Assembly: GCA_001969505.1 (NCBI GenBank)
Contig: LSSK01000371.1
Span: 1 to 15,055 of the forward strand
Direction of reading: 5' to 3'
From: Zancudomyces culisetae
Taxonomy: Eukaryota > Kickxellomycota > Harpellomycetes > Harpellales > Legeriomycetaceae
Length of the DNA: 15,055 nt
Shown: positions 1-7,525 of the stretch, in pieces
How the letters are laid out: every line of letters begins with the position of its first letter
Position numbering within the stretch: position 1 is the first letter of the stretch
Notes under the pieces: generated by a model
Database searches by the model: none
Seen by the model: only the letters and a program-made list of their open reading frames with translations
What the model was told of the DNA's origin: nothing
Position numbers and translations under genes: made by a program

Positions 1-462
1 CTGGGACTGGCGGCAACTATGAAGCTGGGTGATAGCTCGGGCTTGGTGGCCAGGATCTGAGAATCTCTTTTGAAATTCATTCTCAAACCCTTTGAAATCT
101 GAGAGCAACGGTGATTGGGTATCGATAAGGTTATCGAACCACAGGGCAGCATGACCGGCAAGGTGAGAACTGATGAACCATATCTTGTTATGGTCACTCT
201 GGAACACGTCTGGTCTGGCCCAGAACTGGCGCTTGATCTCGGCAGTGAAGGCTCGGAACCTTCCTGATTCTCCTGAGTATTTCTGGATTTCTGGTATTCT
301 GATACCATCAATCCTTGGCTGCGGATTTGCTGCAGGCAAATTCTGCAACTGACTGGGGACTTGAGCGGGTGTCTGGGCTTGAGCCTGGGCTTGAGCTTGA
401 CTTTCTTGCAAAGCTTGTTGCATAGCTAATTTTGCGATCTCATCTAATTGGTGGACCATCAT
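1..462 (-). CDS. Retrotransposon Gag polyprotein, N-terminal 154 residues (partial)
   Basis: This is the structural Gag protein of an LTR retrotransposon, which builds the virus-like particle that packages element RNA. The frame opens with two consecutive ATGs (462 and 459), has an in-frame stop upstream at 481-483, and stays open to base 1, so the C-terminus is missing. Residues 15-50 are a Gln/Ala/Pro-rich linker with a (Gln-Ala) repeat. Residues 57-150 match the conserved retrotransposon gag core: IQKYSGE near 59-65, the LAGHAALWF motif at 101-109, then a DFKGFENEFQKRFSDP stretch at 122-137. The order and spacing are typical of Ty3/gypsy (Metaviridae-like) gag in fungi. No frameshift or stop is present in the visible part, so this copy may be fairly young. 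Whether it is intact cannot be judged from here. Confidence 0.88.
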   Translation of the reverse strand, partial: MMVHQLDEIAKLAMQQALQESQAQAQAQAQTPAQVPSQLQNLPAANPQPRIDGIRIPEIQKYSGESGRFRAFTAEIKRQFWARPDVFQSDHNKIWFISSHLAGHAALWFDNLIDTQSPLLSDFKGFENEFQKRFSDPGHQARAITQLHSCRQSQ

Positions 463-484
463 TAACTCTTCAACCAATAATTAG

Positions 485-546
485 AAGTTTCCCAAAATGT
501 CAGGAAACAAATTTATTTAAGTTGGGAAACTTAATGTTCCCAAGTT
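485..546 (-). repeat. Competing inverted repeats in the gag leader
   Basis: An 11-bp perfect inverted repeat (AAGTTTCCCAA at 485-495, TTGGGAAACTT at 522-532) overlaps a second one (about 519-528 against 537-546, nine of ten paired). The middle arm can pair with either side but not both. It lies between the candidate LTR end and the gag start, where retroelement RNAs carry priming, dimerisation and packaging structures. The pairing is seen directly; a role is inferred. Confidence 0.45.
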
Positions 547-903
547 AGGATTCAAAGGTAATTAAATATGATTAAAAATAAATATTAAAACTTATGGGTA
601 AATAATGCGATTCTGACATTTATTTAATTAGAAATCTAAAGGATTAGAATAAAAAATAGGCCCACAAAGGATAAGCAAAACATAAACTAATTTATAAATC
701 TATTAAATTTACCTCAATATTGTATAAAACCGAAGGCTCGGGTAATTGATCGACAAAGGGTACAGAAGATGAAGCAAATCTGGATGACATCATTTGTCAA
801 GATTACTTGCCTTCCTGATAAATTCGATTCATTCTATCGTATATCGCGTCAATCTCAAAGTAACCCAGCTGAATTGGTATTTAAATCCAACTCTGAATAA
901 ACA
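535..903 (-). repeat. Candidate 5' LTR of the Ty3/gypsy element
   Basis: On the minus strand this 369-bp stretch would begin TGTTTATTCAG and end CTTGGGAACA, giving the TGTT...AACA ends usual for LTRs. It lies upstream of gag as a 5' LTR should. Against it, no TGG primer binding site follows, and the other LTR is outside the window. Part of it (713-880, minus) has coding-like character that I cannot assign. Confidence 0.3.
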
Positions 904-904
904 C

Positions 905-994
905 CTAGCGTATTTTTCTTACTGAAGTACAATTATAGTTTGATTGTGTATATGAAAACTAATAATAATTGTACAAAGTAGAAATATACGCTAG
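905..994. repeat. 90-bp foldback sequence with CTAGCGTAT ends
   Basis: The ends are a perfect 9-bp inverted repeat (CTAGCGTAT at 905-913, ATACGCTAG at 986-994). The arms extend imperfectly for about 37 bp, both containing a GTACAATTAT core. The spacer is about 15 bp. A 13-bp piece of the left arm (GCGTATTTTTCTT at 908-920) recurs in direct orientation at 1189-1201, followed by a similar AT-rich tail. This suggests a small miniature or foldback element, or fragments of one, directly abutting the candidate LTR. Confidence 0.5.
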
Positions 995-1477
995 ATCCAC
1001 ACCCACTCACACGTTACCTGCTCATAAAAGCGTAATGAGTTCACAGTGAGTGCAAAATGGAAATTATGTAGTACTCACGTACAGTAGCTAAAATTAGCAA
1101 AAATGTTATTCAACCAAGTTGCTTAACTATATTTTTCATCAATTTGGTTGCTTATTTCGAAATGTTTATAGTTTTATATATACAACGGGCGTATTTTTCT
1201 TCAATAATCAATTATAATTAGCTTCTTATATTCAACTTCACAAAGTATAATCATTTCAATTTTATCATTTGAATTCGTTTTGCATTTTATGTGAAATTAT
1301 TCTAAATAATTGAAAAAATGTAAATAATAAACCCCGAACATCTCGTTTAAAACCGTTATTATAAATACTATTAAAATTTACCTATAATGCTAAATATAAT
1401 AGAACCGAAATAGTAACGAAACTGATCAAATTGGGAGTTGCCATCATTCATTTTAAGTATCAAGTCGGTATTCAACC
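995..1477. other. Non-coding AT-rich gap
   Basis: No supported gene is visible. The only structured item is the partial repeat at 1189-1225 related to the foldback at 905-994. The part nearest 1478 would be the 3' flank of the minus-strand gene at 1478-1947. Confidence 0.5.
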
Positions 1478-1947
1478 TTATGAGGTAATCCAAATATAAG
1501 ATACTGCAAATCGATGACCGAAAATATAATAAAATTCATTAATTGAATTCCCTACGCTCATATCATGGACATAGCAGATACCTCCACAGTTTTCCTCTCT
1601 GCAGGCTAAGAATGCACCTTTGTTGATATTTTTGCCACCCATTGTTACAGCTGCAAACTCTGGTGATGCGTAGCACCTATTTGGTATGATATCGAAAGTA
1701 CTCTGTGGTTGACTAGGAGCGCGACCGATAGCGAGTGGTTCCCAATAGCCGGAACCGGCACGGAACAGTTGAACTATCATATTATTATTTCTGGATGCAT
1801 GTGAGTTTGTAGTCAGTCTTACACCTCTGTTTTCATCCACAGTTTGCAAAGTTTGGTTTTGTGCACTTTGTGGTAAGGCTGAGCTAAATACAAGGATGCT
1901 TACAATGCTGGAATGTTGAGAATGCCGAGTGTTGTTGACTTGATCAT
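1478..1947 (-). CDS. Small secreted four-cysteine protein, paralog 1; signal peptide out of frame (broken, or a 20-nt intron)
   Basis: The function is unknown. The mature part (ending at the TAA at 1478-1480) has four Cys spaced C-X23-C-X4-C-X3-C and ends SYIWITS, the same frame as the genes at 7018-7413 and 14423-14845. Its first ATG is at 1947, with a TATAAAAG box about 95 bp upstream. It starts MIKS, exactly like the 14423 gene, and runs into a TAA after 15 codons in another frame. The mature frame is open across this point but has no ATG of its own before it; the codon at 1849 is TTG. Removing the 20 bases at 1903-1884 (GTAAGC...TTTAG) restores the frame and gives nearly the same leader length as the 14423 gene. 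That could be an ultrashort intron, a small insertion, or plain decay. A 77-nt GT-AG intron also restores the frame but deletes residues that are conserved in the paralog. Confidence 0.6.
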
Positions 1948-2040
1948 TTTTGGTTTTTGTATTTCTTTTTCAATGCTAATACGAAATGTTAAATTATTAT
2001 TGAATGCGATATAGTTTTTATTTAATAGAAAAAGTATTGC

Positions 2041-2048
2041 CTTTTATA
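2041..2048 (-). promoter_or_regulatory. TATA box (TATAAAAG) for the 1478-1947 gene
   Basis: TATAAAAG lies on the minus strand 94 bp before the ATG at 1947. This spacing recurs upstream of several other genes in the window, and it supports 1947 as the original start. Confidence 0.5.
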
Positions 2049-2059
2049 CTTTTCAGAGA

Positions 2060-3429
2060 CAATCAGACATTTCCCTAGTCATATTAGTATAAAATATGTT
2101 TAGTATAGTATAGGACTATGGCTTTGGTATTATTTTTATTATGCTGACTATACCAGCTACAACTATACGTGAAGTACTCCCTATTATTAATTACATGTCA
2201 TTCGCAATACTATTTTTTGTTGTTTTAGCCAAATAATGAACCCAGGCACAGTCTAAATTGGTAATGCGAGTTTTAATTATATATCTACACATATATCTAT
2301 GTGTTTGGCTAATATCTATACATAGATCTTTAAAAATAAATAAAATAACTCTTCTATTGCAAACCAATCTTAACTGTTTTCTGTTTTCTGTTTTCATAAA
2401 TAACCATTTGTCTGGTTGTTAATGGGTATTGGGTGAGTTGTCACTTTATCTAGATGCTTACATAGAAATATCACTGTTTTATTTTCTCAACAAAGATATT
2501 ATTAAAATAGTCTAGAATTAATATCGCAAAAGAAACATGTGAAATTGACCATTAAAGAATTACTTTGGTATCCGTGATAACTCAATTTTGCTCTGTTTCT
2601 ATTTTTGGTAAAGTGATTTACACAAACCTTATGGTTTAAAATAACTTGATACCAAGCTGGATCATAACCTCAGTTATTAGGTAAGCTTAGAATATCATAA
2701 ACGTAAAGATACACTGCACTGTGTGATAACTATTATGCTCTGATTTAGGACATGAATATATTTTTACTCAAACTATTTATAGCAAGCTGCTATTATGAAA
2801 TCAAATAGTGAAACTTCACTTCCCAAAGGTTCACAACTCGGAGTTGCTACTCTTGTTTTACAATACTCCCTTTTTTTGTTAGATACATAATATTTTTATT
2901 TTTTATTGTCTAATCAATGTAAATTTTAGGCTTAAACGGGTTAGTAATTATTCGCCAATCTAAAATCATCAACATGAATCTCTCGTTGAGAAAAAAGGAG
3001 GTATCGGTGAGTGTTTTTGGAGAGTTGCGGGGCCGAGACATTTTGATAGTTTTACAGATTTTCAAATGCTCCTGATTTTTAATGTCATAACTGTTTTTAG
3101 AAAGTTATCAAGTAATCTTTAAATCGTTGTTATGGATTTTTTATTAGGTATTATTCTCAAGGCGCAATTAACCTACTAGCGGTATTAAAATTAAAAATCT
3201 TAATAAGGTAAAAACATATTGAACTATCTTGGTAATTATAGTACTTATTCCTGTAAAGCCACTAAATAGAAAGTGTCTATAAAAATACTAAATACCGTCG
3301 AGGTTAAAATTAGAAGCAGTATAATAAGTAGCTTTCTAAAGTATGTCGCATGTGTTATAAGTTATTATCAGGTTTAATCTAATTTGGAAATAATAATTTT
3401 AACCATAAACTTTGTTGGATGGGATTGGA
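2060..3429. other. Long AT-rich gap without a supported gene
   Basis: I see no gene with recognisable domains. A 68-codon minus-strand frame at 2191-2397 begins with ATG but has neither a signal peptide nor domain features. A short plus-strand frame at 2974-3075 contains an intron-like segment (GTGAGT at 3007 to TTACAG ending at 3057, 51 nt) and is locally richer in G+C around 2995-3045. It could be a remnant of a gene, but it connects to nothing convincing. Confidence 0.4.
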
Positions 3430-3574
3430 CATAACCCCATTCTTCGTTAGGTTCTCATTTGCATAAAGACATAATCCAAATGTCAGCAAATGGATCACTA
3501 TCATATGAGTATCGACCCTCACCTCTAGCAGCCCGAATCAACGTGGTTCGAATTTTACTCATGAAGCCTGACAT
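3430..3574 (-). pseudogene. Broken copy of the small MSGxMxK gene found at 9176-9418
   Basis: The frame starts at the ATG at 3574 and stops at TGA 3457-3455 after 39 codons. Its first 27 residues align without gaps to the 9418 gene with 16 identities, including MSG, M5, K7, R9, I13 and the run EGRYS.DSD at 19-27. Beyond the stop, another frame encodes VMSNPI near 3432, matching LMKNPI at residues 55-60 of the intact copy, but 23 bases nearer the start. So at least one deletion/frameshift and a stop have destroyed it. Its function is unknown. Confidence 0.6.
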
Positions 3575-3629
3575 GTTAGTTGTGAGATTTTAATAGCTAT
3601 TTTTGTTATTTTTTAAAGTTGTATTTATG

Positions 3630-3645
3630 ACTAGCCGTAGCACTA
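3630..3645 (-). promoter_or_regulatory. Conserved 16-mer upstream of copy A gene
   Basis: TAGTGCTACGGCTAGT on the minus strand is identical to the copy at about 9460-9475. It lies 40-75 bp before the ATG in both, while flanking bases have diverged. Either a regulatory element or a well-preserved stretch of the duplication. Confidence 0.4.
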
Positions 3646-4184
3646 CACCTAAAAAACTTCTGTTCACAATTACTATTTATTTACCTTATTATTCTATCTT
3701 AAAACTGTTATAAGAGATAAAAAAACCCTCTATAGTCTATTTTTGTTTATATATACTATTTCGACAAAACAACTAATAGCTATATATAATTAACCTATGT
3801 TTCATTCTTGTTTTACTTTTTTCTTGCTTGTAGTTATGTTCTTACATTCGTTTTCATATTCTGTTTGTTTATATCTTTGTGGTTGATTTTCTAACTAATA
3901 ATCTTTTTAGTTGTATTTTTCATATTTCATTTTATAATTTTTATGTTATTGTTAAAGTTTTTGGAACGAATTAATAAATGTTTTTGTTTTTGTGATTACA
4001 ATGTAAATATTTATAGTTATTGTTTATGTAGATAATAAAATATTATTTGAAATCATTGAATCCCAATCTACACCGGAACACACACGACAGACAAAAAAAA
4101 TGAAATTGTTTATATATAGAAAATGTTAATTTGTATTATTTCTAAACTAGTTATACCAGAGTTGTACTAATCAGTTTCAAAAAA

Positions 4185-4724
4185 TCAACAGAACGCTGAT
4201 TTTTCTTTTGAGAAAGGTCCATCCCACCCTAATCCACAATTGTTCCAATGGCAGTATCTTTCATATGCAAGTGCATCCCATTTTTCGTCTACACAGATTT
4301 TGGTTCTCAAGCGTGTTTGCATTCCGTTGCAGTCACTCACAGTATCGAGTTCAACACATCTCATATAGGTTCTAGCCAAAACTTTTACTGTAACACCAGC
4401 CTTGACCCAAGTACATAAAGATTCGCCTGTTCTCAGATTTGAATCAACATTAAAGCCAATATACTGACTGATTACACTATTAGGCAAATCGTGTCCTGAG
4501 TATTTTATTTGATTTCTGTCAAAGTCCTTGTATGAGAATGACCAGTACTTGAACCAGTCTCCCGCATTCATAGGTATTTCACCGCTCAGATCTCTCCAAT
4601 ATGTATGTTCCGTACAAGGGTATGCGTTGGTGACTGTAACCTTACATGCTAGGTCTTTCTGAAAATCTGAGGATGCTAGGCAGAATTGCAATAATGCAAC
4701 CAAAATCAATAGCTTTTTAAACAT
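4185..4724 (-). CDS. Small secreted cysteine-rich protein (179 aa), no recognised family
   Basis: The protein starts with a clear signal peptide: MFKK, then a hydrophobic core LLILVALLQFCLA, with likely cleavage around residues 17-19. The mature part of about 160 residues has nine Cys (27, 37, 104, 123, 132, 144, 158, 163, 179), many Trp/Tyr (WFKYWSFSY near 57-65), and ends in a terminal Cys. No transmembrane segment or enzyme motif is visible. Paired and dispersed cysteines suggest a disulfide-stabilised extracellular protein, and the odd number may mean a free Cys or a dimer. The start is the first ATG in frame and has a TATAAATG box 121 bp upstream. It does not share the C-X23-C-X4-C-X3-C frame of the three paralogs, so it is a separate family. 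The coding frame is supported by the signal peptide and by cysteine density; the role is unknown. Confidence 0.8.
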   Translation of the reverse strand: MFKKLLILVALLQFCLASSDFQKDLACKVTVTNAYPCTEHTYWRDLSGEIPMNAGDWFKYWSFSYKDFDRNQIKYSGHDLPNSVISQYIGFNVDSNLRTGESLCTWVKAGVTVKVLARTYMRCVELDTVSDCNGMQTRLRTKICVDEKWDALAYERYCHWNNCGLGWDGPFSKEKSAFC

Positions 4725-4844
4725 GATAGAATGAGTTTAGAGTCTATAATCAAAGATATTTTAAAATAGTTAAACGATCTATAACTTTTAACTTCGGTAA
4801 AGGTTTCAATGTATTTTGGTTCTTTAAAAAAGAAAAAGCTGGAA

Positions 4845-4852
4845 CATTTATA
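4845..4852 (-). promoter_or_regulatory. TATA box (TATAAATG) for the 4185-4724 gene
   Basis: TATAAATG on the minus strand lies 121 bp before the ATG at 4724. The same octamer stands 97 bp before the start at 10150. Confidence 0.4.
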
Positions 4853-5838
4853 CAAAAAAAGCAAACTGATAAGAATAATACAAGAATCATTATTCTATTA
4901 TATACAATACTGAATAGAATAATACATCGGATCAACTTAGCTACTAATTCTAAAGTAGTTATTAATCTATAAATAGACTCAATCAGTAAACCCTTGTATA
5001 ATATATTTTTGCTATTAGTAACACCTACGGGACCAAAATAACTACATGAACATAAAAATAAAGTTCATTGTGCTAGAGAGTTTCATAGTAGTTGCTTCGT
5101 GGTTTAATAATACATTATACAAAATAGGCGTTTATTTTATTCTACATTACAAACACAATGGGTATGTGTATACAAGTAGTGACTAATCCTTGTCGAAAAA
5201 AATGGAAATAATGGCTAGTTGAATTGGAATGTTTACAGGACCGGGTAGTTTTGTCTATTTTACCTCTTTTCCAGGTGCACCCCCAATATTAGTTTATGTT
5301 TTTCCTTTTAAGAGAACATTATAAATATCAATATTATTTTTAGAAATGACACTATTATCTAAATCAGAGTTTTTTTTGAAAATACCGATACCATCAATGA
5401 GGTACTTTACTCTCGTTTTCATTACTTTATTTATTTCTTATTAAGGAAAGATATTTCAAACGAATTAGATACAAAATCTAATATCTATATTATTTACGTA
5501 GTATTAGGTAACAAAATAAATCAGTTAATCTACCAATGAAATAAGACTAAACGCAACAATCTTAACTTTTATTTGCTAGTACTACAACGATGGTACCTAT
5601 GTAAGTGTATTTAGAAAAATCCGATATACCATTTTTAGGTTAATAATAGTACAATTATTACTAACTATTAATTATATCGTTTATTATTATAACCTAAATA
5701 TACTAAAGTTAGAGCAAAGAATACTCGTTTATATCGTTCTAAAATTAGAATCTTCTAATATCTCTTTAAAAGTGACATAGGATACCCGTGAATTGCGATT
5801 AAAGAGTAAAGTAGATTACAAACAAAAAAAAATAAAAG
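4853..5838. other. Intergenic gap between divergent secreted-protein genes
   Basis: This is the shared upstream region of the minus-strand gene at 4185-4724 and the plus-strand gene at 5997-6413. Frames here begin with TTG, not ATG, and show only AT-driven hydrophobic residues. A small inverted repeat (TTTTTAGGTTAATAATA near 5632-5649 against TTATTATTATAACCTAAATA at 5681-5700) may form a hairpin. Nothing else is supported. Confidence 0.4.
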
Positions 5839-5846
5839 TATAAAAG
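5839..5846 (+). promoter_or_regulatory. TATA box (TATAAAAG) for the 5997 gene
   Basis: TATAAAAGAGG begins 158 bp before the ATG at 5997, on the coding strand, in an A-rich stretch typical of eukaryotic core promoters. Confidence 0.5.
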
Positions 5847-5996
5847 AGGTCAAGATATCACTGTCAAAATAAAAAATCATCAACAATTGAATATTCTTCA
5901 AGTGACAATTTAAAACATAATCACAATCATTTGTATTAAAACACTGCATTAGCGCATCAGCTACACACAACGCTCATATTAAACTAAATATCAAAA

Positions 5997-6413
5997 ATGG
6001 TAAAGCCAACACTCGCACTCTTCACAGCCGCAGTTGCCACAGTATCAGTAAATGCTGCTGTCACCCCAAGACCAAGAGCAAATGTCGTACCTATGCAACC
6101 ACCTATGGAACAGGTCCAGGACTTTGGAAGATATGCTCCACCATCTCGCCCTGCCTTTAACAACCGCTTTGCCACTCCAGCCTACCGCAAGCGTGCTGAC
6201 GAGGAGGAGGAAGTTGCACCAGCTGACGATGATTCTGCTCAAACTGTTGATCCTTCAGCAGAAGGTGGTGATGCAGGAAATGGAACTGATGACCGTTGGT
6301 GGTATGGAAATTATGGATACCCATACTACGGCGGATACTACGGATATCCATCGTATGGCTACGGTTACGGTTACGGTTACAGCTACCCATACTATGGTGG
6401 ATACTACTACTAA
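5997..6413 (+). CDS. Secreted Gly/Tyr-rich protein with Kex2-type site (138 aa)
   Basis: Residues 1-20 are a classic signal peptide (MVKP, then a small-residue hydrophobic core ending VNA). Residues 21-63 are Pro/Arg-rich. YRKR at 63-66 is a dibasic site of the kind cut by the Golgi protease Kex2/furin. It is followed by an acidic segment (ADEEEEVAPADDDS, 67-80), a possible N-glycosylation site NGT at 95-97, and a tail (101-138) made almost only of Gly, Tyr and Pro with GY repeats. The protein has no Cys. Such tails are known in cell-wall, adhesive and antimicrobial proteins of many eukaryotes; which applies here is not shown. The start context is A-rich (CAAAAATGG). Its G+C is higher than that of its neighbours, consistent with strong expression, which the good TATA box also supports. 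Confidence 0.87.
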   Translation: MVKPTLALFTAAVATVSVNAAVTPRPRANVVPMQPPMEQVQDFGRYAPPSRPAFNNRFATPAYRKRADEEEEVAPADDDSAQTVDPSAEGGDAGNGTDDRWWYGNYGYPYYGGYYGYPSYGYGYGYGYSYPYYGGYYY

Positions 6414-7017
6414 CTTGCCAGTCTTTAAAACTTTATTGGCTTTAGTCGTTACTTTAACTAATTCTAACGGTCTTTATATATTATTTAAATATATATATAT
6501 CGAACAATATACATGAAGCTACATATATTGCTGCATGAATCGAATACAAATTCTGAATTAGAACTTAAATAGCAATTAAATTACCAGTATCTAATTTATT
6601 CTGTATACTAAATTAGTAATATTACCATAGGTAAAGTACACATAGTTTATTATGATAATCGCCTTTGATCTACCTAAGGCAGAAAATACATCATCTGATC
6701 AATTACCAGTGAGTATGCTGTCTCTAGACTTGTGGAAACAGACTTTTCATATTATGTTTTAAGAAATTTTTTACCTACTATCTTTTTAATGTTTGTGTAC
6801 TTGTGACATTAAATTATACTATCAACTAAAATATACGTAAATATTAAAGCTTGTGGATCATTTTGGTATCGTTTTAATGCAGAATACTGTAATTTATTTA
6901 TGCAAAGATTGGATACTTTAATTAATCTCAGCACTCTAAGGCTAGAAAAATAATATTTTCATCAACTAAACTTGACTCTAAAGAAATGTTTTATTTCTTA
7001 TAAAGGGGTATTAAAGA
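6414..7017. other. Intergenic gap downstream of the Gly/Tyr gene
   Basis: This is the 3' flank of two convergent genes (5997-6413 plus, 7018-7413 minus). It contains an AT-repeat near 6474-6502 but no supported gene, RNA gene or clear polyadenylation signal. Confidence 0.4.
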
Positions 7018-7413
7018 TTACTCGTTGGGGGCAGTACCCATTGACACCCATTTAATTGAAAGTGGACCAGACTTGAGATCTTCTGGGAAATTCCACATAC
7101 CAATTTGTAAAAACCTGGTATTTACTGTACACACACCTCTGCAGTCGTTTTCTCTGCATACCAACATTCCTCCTGACCTATCCGTGGGATTAAGAAATTG
7201 CGCTGAGGTGCCCTGCTTAATGTTATAACACTTGTGTTTTCTCATTTGGAAGTCGTTTATTACATCTCCTGAAAAGCGGTAGCCTGAGAATACTTTAACG
7301 TGTAAGGTTGGTCGAGAGTACCCATGATGGCGATGACGGCAATGGCCTGATACTAGCAGGGTTTGAGTAGCTGCAAGAAGCTGGATGACCAATGTATAAC
7401 TTGAAATGCGCAT
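7018..7413 (-). CDS. Small secreted cysteine protein (131 aa), paralog 2, intact
   Basis: Residues 1-23 form a signal peptide (MRISSYTLVIQLLAATQTLLVSG). The mature part starts with a His/Arg-rich stretch (HCRHRHHGYSR) and then a beta-rich segment (VKVFSGYRFSG near 39-49). Next come KCY at 61-63 and Cys 86, 91 and 95, giving C62-X23-C86-X4-C91-X3-C95, identical in spacing to the genes at 1478-1947 and 14423-14845. Shared residues around these Cys are CREN.C.G.C and the terminal S.KWV. Cys25 is extra. This is the only member with an uninterrupted frame from ATG to stop. The arrangement (V.VF..G, then CY, then C...NC.G.C) is faintly like beta/gamma-crystallin-type secreted proteins, but this is only a resemblance. 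A TATA box lies about 105 bp upstream. Confidence 0.85.
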   Translation of the reverse strand: MRISSYTLVIQLLAATQTLLVSGHCRHRHHGYSRPTLHVKVFSGYRFSGDVINDFQMRKHKCYNIKQGTSAQFLNPTDRSGGMLVCRENDCRGVCTVNTRFLQIGMWNFPEDLKSGPLSIKWVSMGTAPNE

Positions 7414-7516
7414 TTTTAGAGATTTTCTTTTTCAGTAATAAACTTTGTGGCTATTTTAGTCTAGTTTTATCTATTTTAGCTGAGGATGGAGTTTCAAACT
7501 AGGACTTTATCTATCA

Positions 7517-7525
7517 CTATTTATA
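7517..7525 (-). promoter_or_regulatory. TATA box (TATAAATAG) for the 7018-7413 gene
   Basis: TATAAATAG on the minus strand lies 104 bp before the ATG at 7413, matching the spacing seen for the paralog at 1478-1947. Confidence 0.5.

Larger units (their letters stand above)
1..903 (-). mobile_element. Ty3/gypsy-type LTR retrotransposon, 5' part, cut by window edge
   Basis: The minus strand carries a gag start (1-462) preceded by a non-coding leader and then a candidate LTR. The element therefore runs leftward out of the window, where protease, reverse transcriptase and integrase would be expected. The gag part is clearly richer in G+C than the surrounding DNA, which fits a separate origin. The right-hand boundary is my inference: TGTT at 535 and AACA at 900-903 have the right form for LTR ends, and the composition changes near 903. 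No second LTR, target-site duplication or standard TGG-type primer binding site can be seen, so the boundary is tentative. Confidence 0.7.
3430..4080 (-). repeat. Decayed copy A of a duplicated ~650-bp segment
   Basis: This segment is collinear with 9176-9880 on the same strand. Shared points, in minus-strand order, are a GTGTAG...TTGG stretch near 4070 (9874 in the other copy), a CCACAA...AAACA...TATGA block near 3885 (9640), the identical 16-mer ACTAGCCGTAGCACTA near 3630-3645 (9460-9475), a TATAA/CATAAA-ACTTTAAAAA stretch, AAAATCTCA, and the start of a small gene. Spacing differs by tens of bases, so the copies are old. Confidence 0.55.

Noticed and set aside
2191-2397. 68-codon minus-strand frame
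   Set aside because: Starts with ATG but has no signal peptide, no domain, no similarity to the other genes here, and spans simple hairpin-rich AT sequence.
3546-3556. GGTTCGAATTT resembling a tRNA B box
   Set aside because: It lies inside the broken MSGxMxK gene copy, and no A box or stem accompanies it.
4750-4935. 61-codon hydrophobic minus-strand frame
   Set aside because: Begins with TTG, not ATG; its hydrophobicity comes from AT-rich codons, and it covers the promoter of the 4185-4724 gene.
5755-5970. 71-codon minus-strand frame
   Set aside because: Begins with TTG and covers the promoter of the 5997 gene.
5984-6516. Four other frames over the Gly/Tyr gene, both strands
   Set aside because: Shadows of 5997-6413; only that frame has a signal peptide and a coherent layout.
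7025-7228. 67-codon plus-strand frame across paralog 2
   Set aside because: Antisense to the 7018-7413 gene, which has a signal peptide and the family cysteine frame.
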